Part shown: one piece after another, positions 50,916 through 57,806 of the stretch
How positions within the stretch are numbered: the first letter of the stretch is position 1
How the letters are laid out: every line of letters starts with the position of its first letter
Source of the DNA: Cellvibrio sp. KY-YJ-3
Lineage (GTDB): Bacteria > Pseudomonadota > Gammaproteobacteria > Pseudomonadales > Cellvibrionaceae
DNA length: 64,000 nt
NCBI RefSeq assembly: GCF_008806955.1
Contig: NZ_CP031727.1
Location: 4,292,001-4,356,000 of the forward strand
Direction: 5' to 3'
Made by a program: the position numbers and the translations under genes
The notes under the pieces: generated by a model
Databases searched by the model: none
The model's input: the letters and a program-made list of their open reading frames with translations, nothing else
Told to the model about the DNA's origin: nothing

Positions 50916-52037
50916 TTACTTAACTGATAACTTAAAAATGGTGCGGGTTTTATATTCATCACCAGGGCGCAACACTATCGATGGAAATTGTGCTTGGTTA
51001 ATCGAATCGGGAGCGTGCTGTGGCTCCAAACAAAAACCGCTGCGCTTTTTATAAGTGACACCTTTACCAGTAAGAGTGCCATCTAAAAAGTTACCGGAAT
51101 AAAATTGTACGCCCGGCTCTTCAGTGAATACTTCCAGTACTCGGCCAGAAGTTTCTTCTTCAACACGCGCCGCCAGGGTTAATGCTTTGTAGGTTTTTTG
51201 ATTGATCAAAAAATTGTGATCGTAACCAAAACCATTTTTTATCTGCTCGTGCTCATCATTAATGCGACTGCCAATTAACGTCGGCTCGCGAAAATCAAAC
51301 GGTGTTCCGGCAACCGGCATTGGTTCATCTACCGGAATTGCCGCTTGATTTACCGCGTTAATGTGATCGGCAAATATCTGGGCTTTGTGGCCGAGAATAG
51401 TTTCGCCTGACGCTGCACCAATACCAGCCAAATTAAAATAACTGTGCTGGGTGAGGTTTACCGGTGTGGCTTTGTCGGTCGTGGCGAAATAATCCACGAT
51501 CAATTCATCGCTGTGGGTGAATTGATAAGTGACAGTCACACTCAAATTGCCGGGGAAGCCCTGGTCGCCATCTTCACTGAGCAAATGCAATTTTAATATG
51601 GGACCATTTGCATCTTCAGCGGTGGTAGCGCTCCAGACTCTTTTATCAAACCCCTGTGAGCCGCCGTGTAAATTATTGCTGCCATTGTTAGCAGTTAATT
51701 TATAGGTCGTGCCATCCAGCGTAAATTGCGCATTGGCAATGCGGTTGCCCACGCGGCCAATCAGTGCACCAAAATAAGGGCCTACCTCAAGGTAGGGTTC
51801 AAGGGTGTCAAACCCCAACACTACATCACCGAGCGCGCCGTTTTTATCGCGCATGTGCCACTCGGTAATAATACCGCCGAGGGTAATAATACTTACCTGG
51901 CTACCCAGTTTATTGGTGAGGGTAAATTCGTTTACCGCTTCGCCCGCAGGAGTAGTGCCAAATAATTTTTGCGCAATCATTGTTGTAGATGTTGTTGCCG
52001 ATAGTGGTGCTGTAGTTGTTGTCATAGCTGCTGTCAT
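50916..52037 (-). CDS. galM: aldose 1-epimerase (mutarotase)
   Basis: A 373-residue protein of the galactose-mutarotase fold. The catalytic histidines are in NNLHGGSQGFDKRVW and NLTQHSYFNLAG, and the general-base glutamate is in EEPGVQFYSGNF near the C-terminus. The FGALIGRVGNRIANAQF stretch is the sugar-binding arginine region. It interconverts alpha and beta anomers of free aldoses, including L-arabinose and galactose. The Thr/Ala-rich first 19 residues do not look like a signal peptide, and a start at codon 20 (51980) is possible. Neither start has a good ribosome-binding site. It lies 60 bp after a GH43 gene on the same strand, so it is probably co-transcribed with it. Confidence 0.88.
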   Translation of the reverse strand: MTAAMTTTTAPLSATTSTTMIAQKLFGTTPAGEAVNEFTLTNKLGSQVSIITLGGIITEWHMRDKNGALGDVVLGFDTLEPYLEVGPYFGALIGRVGNRIANAQFTLDGTTYKLTANNGSNNLHGGSQGFDKRVWSATTAEDANGPILKLHLLSEDGDQGFPGNLSVTVTYQFTHSDELIVDYFATTDKATPVNLTQHSYFNLAGIGAASGETILGHKAQIFADHINAVNQAAIPVDEPMPVAGTPFDFREPTLIGSRINDEHEQIKNGFGYDHNFLINQKTYKALTLAARVEEETSGRVLEVFTEEPGVQFYSGNFLDGTLTGKGVTYKKRSGFCLEPQHAPDSINQAQFPSIVLRPGDEYKTRTIFKLSVK

Positions 52038-52097
52038 AGTAGTTGAAGTATTAGTAGAGGCGTGGCGCTCGGTGCGCCGGGCTTCAAACCCCTGCGC

Positions 52098-53249
52098 TCA
52101 GGGAGCAAGGGCATCGGGTTGGTCTTGTCCGAAGTCGGGGAACCCCTCGGCTGTCCAACCCAGTTCACGAATATAGGTGTGGCGATTGGGATCAGTAAGC
52201 GGTGTGCCCTGTAGCTCGGCGTAATCGCGCGCATGATATACCAGCACATCGGTTTTACCATCATCCGCCAGGGTAAAACTATTGTGGCCAGGGCCAAAAC
52301 GCTTGAGTTTTTCGTTGGTGAAAAAAATCGGCTCAGGCGATTTATTCCACGAATTTTTATCGAGTAAATTTGCGTCCACGTCGGCCCAGACCAACCCTAC
52401 CGCATAGCGATGGTCAGTAGCACTCGCCGAGTAGCTGATAAAAATTTTACCGTTGCGAATAATCACCGCTGCACCTTCATTCACTTTATAACCTTGAATT
52501 TCCCAATCCAATGTCGGGCGGGTAATTTCCACTTCCAGTGCACCAACCTGAGTAGGCGAATCCAGTGTGGCAATATAGAGCGCGGAATTCATGGTGCCTT
52601 CCGGGTCACGTTGCGCCCACACCAAATAGCGCTGGCCTTTGTGCTCAAACACGGTGGCATCGAGCGAGAAGGAGTCGCGCGCGGTTCTTACCAGACCCAA
52701 TTCTTTCCATTCACCCTGCATGGGGTCGGCCGATTCATTGGCCAACACATACATGCGAATACTACCACCCACACCTTTTTCACCAGCGGCAAAATAGATG
52801 TACCAGGTATCGTTAAAGCGATGTAATTCCGGCGCCCAAATATTTTCACTCATCGGGCCGGATTCATGCTTTTCCCAAATGGTCACTTCTTCTGCACTGC
52901 CAATACCTGACAAGCTAGGTGAGCTGCGCAACTGAATGCGATCAAACTTGGGCGCTGTCGCAATAAAATAGTAATGGCCCGATTCGGTGCGATAAATTTG
53001 CGGGTCAGCGCGCTGCGGCACCAAGGCCACCGGTACATCACTCGCGGTTTCCGGTTTGATATCGCCAACTACTGACGATGCACTGGCCGCAACAGATTCA
53101 CTGGTAGCGGCTGACTCAGCTGAACCGACCGGTGCGCTAGATTCCCCACAAGCCGCCAATAAAAAACTACCCAACGCCACGGCGGCGATGCGCAAACTGC
53201 TCAGGGATAACAAGTGGAAGGTGTGCGATTGAATAGCAATAAACTTCAT
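52098..53249 (-). CDS. GH43 lipoprotein, probable exo-alpha-L-arabinofuranosidase
   Basis: A 383-residue protein with AGGAGAATCATCC before ATG. An N-terminal signal ends in the lipobox LLAAC at about residues 30-34, followed by a Ser/Ala-rich linker. The GH43 propeller runs from about 75 to 375, with the base Asp in PQRADPQIYR, the second Asp in SFSLDATVFEHKG and the acid Glu in GYKVNEGAAVII. The ENIWAPELHRF and GPGHNSFTL segments match the group that includes exo-1,5-alpha-L-arabinofuranosidases (GH43_26-like). It shares a 103-bp divergent promoter region with the endo-arabinanase gene at 53353, and the aldose epimerase gene follows. Endo and exo enzymes expressed together would take arabinan to L-arabinose. 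Confidence 0.87.
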   Translation of the reverse strand: MKFIAIQSHTFHLLSLSSLRIAAVALGSFLLAACGESSAPVGSAESAATSESVAASASSVVGDIKPETASDVPVALVPQRADPQIYRTESGHYYFIATAPKFDRIQLRSSPSLSGIGSAEEVTIWEKHESGPMSENIWAPELHRFNDTWYIYFAAGEKGVGGSIRMYVLANESADPMQGEWKELGLVRTARDSFSLDATVFEHKGQRYLVWAQRDPEGTMNSALYIATLDSPTQVGALEVEITRPTLDWEIQGYKVNEGAAVIIRNGKIFISYSASATDHRYAVGLVWADVDANLLDKNSWNKSPEPIFFTNEKLKRFGPGHNSFTLADDGKTDVLVYHARDYAELQGTPLTDPNRHTYIRELGWTAEGFPDFGQDQPDALAP

Positions 53250-53303
53250 GGATGATTCTCCTGTGCCCGGCTTTACACCGGTTAACTGTTATTTTTAATG
53301 GAA

Positions 53304-53313
53304 TAATATTATA
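53304..53313. promoter_or_regulatory. TAATATTATA core in the divergent GH43 promoter region
   Basis: This 10-mer equals the core of the palindrome at 50314-50335. It sits between divergent GH43 genes, 40 bp before the 53353 start. The flanking bases do not match well, so it may be only half of an operator or simply AT-rich promoter sequence. Confidence 0.35.
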
Positions 53314-53352
53314 TTACATATTGAGAGAAATCGACCTATAAGAGAGTTAACT

Positions 53353-54420
53353 ATGGTAAATACAGCCCCCCTCACCCGTTTCCGCCAAGCTACTGCCCGC
53401 GTTGGTTATACCGCTGCGCTGCTCCTCAACGCCGTCGCCCTGTTATTGGGAGCATCGGTTGCCCAAGCCAAACAAGTGGATGTGCACGACCCCGTGATGG
53501 CACGCGAAGGCGACACCTGGTATTTGTTCAGCACCGGCCCCGGCATCACTATTTACAGCTCCAAAGACAAAGTGAACTGGACTTTCTCTGACCGCGCCTT
53601 TGCCGACCAACCCACTTGGGCCAAATCGGTGTCGCCAAGCTTTGACGGTCACCTCTGGGCGCCCGATGTGATCGAACATAACAACCAGTTTTATTTGTAT
53701 TACTCGGTATCCGCCTTTGGCAAAAATACCTCAGCAATTGGTGTGACAGTTAATAAAACGCTGGATCCCAAATCGCCCGACTACCGTTGGGAAGATAAAG
53801 GCATAGTGATTGAATCGGTGCCCAACCGCGACAACTGGAACGCAATCGACCCCGCAGTAATTTTTGATGAACAAGGCCAAGCCTGGATGAGTTTTGGCTC
53901 TTTCTGGAGCGGTTTAAAAATTTTTAGATTAAACAGCGACCTCACCCGCCCTGCCGAACCACAAGAGTGGCACAGCATAGCGCGCCGTGATCAGGTTCCT
54001 ACCGGCACCGACGTTAACGCCGGCCCCGGTGAAATTGAAGCGCCATTTATTCTGCGCAAAGGTGACTACTACTATTTATTCGTAAGCTGGGGCCTCTGCT
54101 GTAAACGCGGTGAATCCACTTATCACCTCGCCGTAGGCCGCTCCAAAAATGTCACCGGCCCCTACCTTGACCGCGCTGGCCGCGACATGAACCAAGGCGG
54201 CGGCAGCTTGTTACTACTCGGCAATAAAAACTGGGTCGGCCTCGGCCACAACAGCGCCTATTCATGGGACGGTAAAGATTATTTGGTGCTACACGCCTAT
54301 GAAACCGCGGATAAATATTTGCAGAAATTAAAAATCATGAATATCAGCTGGGACAAAGAAGGCTGGCCTATGGTTGACCCAAAAGAGTTGGATACATACC
54401 AAAGTAAACGAGTTAAATAA
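53353..54420 (+). CDS. arb43A: endo-alpha-1,5-L-arabinanase, Arb43A-like (GH43)
   Basis: A 355-residue secreted enzyme. A signal peptide (residues about 1-39, ending SVAQA) leads directly into the five-bladed propeller. The catalytic base is D46 in QVDVHDPVM, the pKa modulator Asp is in DNWNAIDPAVIF, and the acid Glu is in GPGEIEAPFILRKGDYYYLF. The WAPDVIEHNNQFYLYYSVSAFG and NQGGGSLLLLGNKNWVGLGHNSAY phrases agree with my memory of C. japonicus Arb43A throughout, so I read it as the orthologue. Family members cut internal alpha-1,5 linkages of linear arabinan. It is single-domain, with no binding module. The start has GAGAG seven bases upstream. Confidence 0.93.
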   Translation: MVNTAPLTRFRQATARVGYTAALLLNAVALLLGASVAQAKQVDVHDPVMAREGDTWYLFSTGPGITIYSSKDKVNWTFSDRAFADQPTWAKSVSPSFDGHLWAPDVIEHNNQFYLYYSVSAFGKNTSAIGVTVNKTLDPKSPDYRWEDKGIVIESVPNRDNWNAIDPAVIFDEQGQAWMSFGSFWSGLKIFRLNSDLTRPAEPQEWHSIARRDQVPTGTDVNAGPGEIEAPFILRKGDYYYLFVSWGLCCKRGESTYHLAVGRSKNVTGPYLDRAGRDMNQGGGSLLLLGNKNWVGLGHNSAYSWDGKDYLVLHAYETADKYLQKLKIMNISWDKEGWPMVDPKELDTYQSKRVK

Positions 54421-54574
54421 GAAAAAAGTAAGCTTGTGTGGTGTGGCGCGTTAAACCTTTTGTGCGAGTTTAACTAAATAGCTCATAACTTTTTGATTGG
54501 AATTCCGCGGGGTTATTAGTTTTAACTCTTTGTTTAACACTCCTGAAAGGTCTAGGCTTTAACGAGGATATAGC

Positions 54575-54606
54575 TGTGGCGGGTAGATAGTTGTTTACCC
54601 GCCACA
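54575..54606 (+). repeat. perfect hairpin in the leader of the 88-residue gene
   Basis: TGTGGCGGGTA and TACCCGCCACA pair over 11 bp across a 10-base loop, 38 bases before the ATG at 54645. It has no T tract on either strand. It could be a protein-binding site or an mRNA structure controlling translation. Confidence 0.55.
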
Positions 54607-54644
54607 ACCTTGATAAAGGAACAGGATCAATTAGGAGAAGCGCC

Positions 54645-54908
54645 ATGAAACACGACAACATCAACCACGCCAAGTGGCTGCGTGAAGAACAGGGTGAAAC
54701 TGCACGTGAGTTGGCTGAAGTGATGCGCCTGGCGCAGGAAATGGGGCGCCGTCTGTGCAATGAAACCCACGGCGAAATGTACGATGAGGTGCGGCTGTTA
54801 ATGTCACTGCTACACCAAACTCGCGCCCAAGCCGATTTAATTGATGCGCAATTAAACTCTGCCGATCCCATCGCCGATTTATTGCAGCGCCGCCAATCGC
54901 GCCAGTAA
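54645..54908 (+). CDS. small soluble helical protein, unrecognised
   Basis: An 87-residue protein from the ATG at 54645, preceded by AGGAGAAGCGCC. An upstream in-frame start would cross the leader hairpin. It is almost entirely helical by composition, rich in Glu, Arg, Leu, Gln and Met (EEQGETARELAEVMRLAQEMGRRL), with heptad-like spacing suggesting a coiled coil. It has no membrane segment or signal peptide. I do not recognise it. It lies between an endo-arabinanase gene and a convergent amylosucrase gene and shows no obvious tie to either. Confidence 0.7.
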   Translation: MKHDNINHAKWLREEQGETARELAEVMRLAQEMGRRLCNETHGEMYDEVRLLMSLLHQTRAQADLIDAQLNSADPIADLLQRRQSRQ

Positions 54909-54927
54909 TTTTCAGGTCAAAAATTTC

Positions 54928-54949
54928 GATACCCGCAAACGCGGGTATC
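54928..54949. repeat. REP-like palindrome between convergent genes
   Basis: GATACCCGC-AAAC-GCGGGTATC, a perfect 9-bp stem. The same arms with loop GTGC occur at 57763-57782. It lies between the stops of the 54908 and 54962 genes and may double as a weak terminator. Confidence 0.55.
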
Positions 54950-54961
54950 TATTGAAAATAG

Positions 54962-56917
54962 TTAACCTGGAAAATACAACCACATTACCTGATACGCCCT
55001 AAGCACAAGCGGCTTGCTAAAATCCATGACCAAGGGTTTGTGATCAATCAGGTTAATCACCTCACGCGCGGGCAATAAATTGTGCAATATGTCTGCATTT
55101 ATCTCGCGCTCAGCCGCACTGAAATTACATATCGCTAATAACCGCTCACCATTATCCGCTTGCCGTAAATAAGCAAAACAATGGTCATTACCGGTACGCA
55201 AAATATGGGTACTGGCGTTGCCAAATACCGCATGTTTTTTACGCGCCGCAATCATTTTGCGCAAACCCACATTAACGGTGTATTGCGGTGTGCCGGGTTT
55301 GTGCGCGAGTGCAAGCGCTGGTTCATCAATACGCGGACGATTCACCCAGCGTGCGTCGTGCAATTTGTGAGGGTCAGACTGGAAACTGTAATCATTAAGC
55401 ATGGCCAATTCATCGCCCGCGTACAGCAGCGGTACGCCGCCGATACTTAAAATGACACTGTTCAATAACAAGATGCGTTTAATTGCCAGCTCAATTAATG
55501 CCGGGGAATTGCGTTCCAATGCCTGTTGCAGCCCAGCGAGTGATGCCAGTGAACCGCACACACGACAATCACCGTTTTCCGGATTTTCTTGAAAACCCAA
55601 GCCCACCGCAAACGAATTTTCAAAACGACCCGTGTAAAACTGATTCAAAAACAGCCGGTGATTGTAACCATTAATGCCCAAATGCGCCGCATCGCCATCG
55701 TCAAACGTCCAGCCGATATCGTCGTGGCAGCGCACATAATTGACCCAACTGCAGTGTGGATTTATTTCAAAGCGGTGACTTAAACTTTGGGTGATTAACC
55801 GCGTTTTTTGCGTGGCTAAACTATTCCACAATAGCGCCATTAGCAGCGGGTTGTAGGAGAGCTGGCATTCCGTGGGCGCGATATATTTCACCACCTCATC
55901 CGGGTGCACAATCGCTTCAGATTTAAATACCACCGCCGGTGCGACAATTTGCAAACAGCAGTTAAAGGCTTTGATTAGCGCATGGGCCTTGGGACGATTC
56001 TCACACACTGTACCCATGTCTTTCCAAATAAACGCCAAAGCATCCAGCCGCAGGGAATCGCAGCCGAGGTTGGCGAGGAATAACATTTCATCCACAATCG
56101 CGCGGAACACGGCAGGATTGCCGTAATTTAAATCCCACTGAAAATTGTTAAAAGTCGTCCACACCCATTTATCAATATCCGGCAAATAACTGAAACTGCC
56201 ACGGCGCACACTGGGGAAAATTTCGCGCAGGGTCGCATCGTATTGATCGGGAATACGCCGATCATCAAACATTAAATAATAATCCTGAAATTCAGCATCG
56301 CCAGCGCGCGCCGCTTTGGCCCAGGCATGATCATCCGCCGTGTGATTAAACACAAAATCCAATACCAGGCTGATGCCTTCGTCGCTTAAGGCATCCGCAA
56401 ATCGTTGCAGATCTTTGGTAGTGCCCAAGGCAGGATTCACACAGCGATAATCGGATACCGCATAGCCACCATCGCTATCACCTTCCGGCGATTTATACAG
56501 CGGCATTAAATGCAAATAGGTCAGCCCTAACTCGGTGAAATAGGGGATTTTTGCCAGCAGTCCGTTTAAATCACCGGCCATTAAATCCACGTAACAGGCC
56601 ATGCCCAGCATCTGTTCCGATTTATGCCAAAGCGGATCAGCAAGGCGCTGTTTATCTTTCTTTTTCAGGCGCGCTTTGCGCTGGGCAAAATTACTGGCGA
56701 GGGTTTGCACCAATTGCTGCAGGTGATAGTGCAAGTCGTAGTGTTTGTCATACACCTGCAACAACAATTCAAACAAAGTGGGAAAATGTTGCTCAAGGCG
56801 GGATAAAAATACTTTGTGATCAGTTTTAGTGAGCGACGATAAATCGATAGCACCAAGAACACGGGTTAAACATTTTTTGCTTTCGCTTGCTGGATTTATT
56901 TCTTTAACAGGATTCAT
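54962..56917 (-). CDS. amylosucrase-type GH13 enzyme
   Basis: A 651-residue protein, close in length to Neisseria polysaccharea amylosucrase. It has an N-terminal helical domain (to about 95) and a (beta/alpha)8 barrel with the four GH13 regions: DFVFNHTADDHAWA; DSLRLDALAF with the nucleophile Asp; VFKSEAIVHPDEV with the acid/base Glu; and VRCHDDIGWTFDDGDAAH with the stabilising Asp. The amylosucrase-specific B' domain phrase GYNHRLFLNQFYTGRFENSFA and the GDCRVCGSLASLAGL loop are present. Family members transfer glucose from sucrose to alpha-1,4-glucan, releasing fructose. A sucrose hydrolase is the alternative. It has no signal peptide. No sucrose uptake gene is adjacent. Confidence 0.9.
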   Translation of the reverse strand: MNPVKEINPASESKKCLTRVLGAIDLSSLTKTDHKVFLSRLEQHFPTLFELLLQVYDKHYDLHYHLQQLVQTLASNFAQRKARLKKKDKQRLADPLWHKSEQMLGMACYVDLMAGDLNGLLAKIPYFTELGLTYLHLMPLYKSPEGDSDGGYAVSDYRCVNPALGTTKDLQRFADALSDEGISLVLDFVFNHTADDHAWAKAARAGDAEFQDYYLMFDDRRIPDQYDATLREIFPSVRRGSFSYLPDIDKWVWTTFNNFQWDLNYGNPAVFRAIVDEMLFLANLGCDSLRLDALAFIWKDMGTVCENRPKAHALIKAFNCCLQIVAPAVVFKSEAIVHPDEVVKYIAPTECQLSYNPLLMALLWNSLATQKTRLITQSLSHRFEINPHCSWVNYVRCHDDIGWTFDDGDAAHLGINGYNHRLFLNQFYTGRFENSFAVGLGFQENPENGDCRVCGSLASLAGLQQALERNSPALIELAIKRILLLNSVILSIGGVPLLYAGDELAMLNDYSFQSDPHKLHDARWVNRPRIDEPALALAHKPGTPQYTVNVGLRKMIAARKKHAVFGNASTHILRTGNDHCFAYLRQADNGERLLAICNFSAAEREINADILHNLLPAREVINLIDHKPLVMDFSKPLVLRAYQVMWLYFPG

Positions 56918-57050
56918 AGTGTCTTCCCGACTATAAATTTATACATTAGCGACCACTGGGTTTTACACCAACTGGCAGGATATGAATAAAAAGAGTATAG
57001 ACAGGACAGCAGCGATTGCTGCCGAAAACAGCGGGAGATTCGCCACAAAT

Positions 57051-57087
57051 AAAAACGCCAGCGCAGGTTTATCCGGCTGGCGTTTTT
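57051..57087. terminator. bidirectional terminator
   Basis: AAAAACGCCAGC and GCTGGCGTTTTT-type arms pair around GCAGGTTTATCC. It lies 55 bases past the stop of the PEP-CTERM gene (minus strand) and would release transcripts of either direction. Confidence 0.88.
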
Positions 57088-57141
57088 AAGAAACTAAAAT
57101 TTATAACTTCTTAATTAACACTGAAAAAGTTAATCGACCAA

Positions 57142-57726
57142 TTATGCGCGGCGGCGCAACACACCTACGCCCAAAACCCCCATTAGCAGCAATACCAAGC
57201 CCGATGCCTCAGGCACACTGGCAGGGCGATGGATTTCTACGGTGAAATCATCCATACCCCAACTAACTCCCCAGTCAGCCAGACTGTTGTAAATCATCAG
57301 CTGATCTATACCCGCCCAATCCAATTGAATCCAACTTGCGCTCTCGGGCGTGATTACAAAAGTGTCCAAGGTGCTGTACACCAACACACCATCCAACCAA
57401 CCTTCAAACGCGAGTTCCTGTTCAAATAAATAAGACCCAAACCAGGCGCCGATAAAATCAAAACTGCCCGCGCCTGCCAAATCGATAGACGACCAGGCAC
57501 CAAATGCATTAAACGCAACATTAGTACCGGAGACGACCGCCGTATCCAAACCGGTGCCGGGGTAATCACTGCCGCTCAGGGCGCCGATTACATTCCAATT
57601 AAAGCCGCCGTAACCATCACCAATTTGCGCGAAGGATTCATCGCCCAGATCATCAAAATCAATTACCGCTGCGCTGGCAAATTGCGCCGCAAACATTAAC
57701 AACACACTTCCAATAAATACTTTCAT
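57142..57726 (-). CDS. PEP-CTERM-sorted secreted protein
   Basis: About 194 residues from the ATG at 57726 (a GTG four codons upstream is equally possible). It has a signal peptide (VFIGSVLLMFAAQFASA), a beta-rich exported region with low lysine content (IDFDDLGDESFAQIGDGYGGFNW; DWGVSWGMDDFTVEIH), and a C-terminal sorting tag. The tag is VPEASGLVLLLMGVLGVGVLRRRA, described by its parts: VPEA motif, hydrophobic helix and three arginines. Exosortase/archaeosortase-type enzymes would cut at the tag, and none is in the window. Such proteins decorate the outside of the cell with exopolysaccharide. The last motif letter is A, not P. A terminator follows. Confidence 0.85.
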   Translation of the reverse strand: MKVFIGSVLLMFAAQFASAAVIDFDDLGDESFAQIGDGYGGFNWNVIGALSGSDYPGTGLDTAVVSGTNVAFNAFGAWSSIDLAGAGSFDFIGAWFGSYLFEQELAFEGWLDGVLVYSTLDTFVITPESASWIQLDWAGIDQLMIYNSLADWGVSWGMDDFTVEIHRPASVPEASGLVLLLMGVLGVGVLRRRA

Positions 57727-57762
57727 TTTTTCACTCACTTTTTATAACAAGAATGTTTATGG

Positions 57763-57782
57763 ATACCCGCGTGCGCGGGTAT
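57763..57782. repeat. REP-like palindrome
   Basis: ATACCCGC-GTGC-GCGGGTAT with perfect 8-bp arms, between the PEP-CTERM gene and the large GH43 gene on the minus strand. Same arms as at 54928-54949. Confidence 0.55.
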
Positions 57783-57806
57783 GACTGAAATATTTTCAGC
57801 AAAAAC

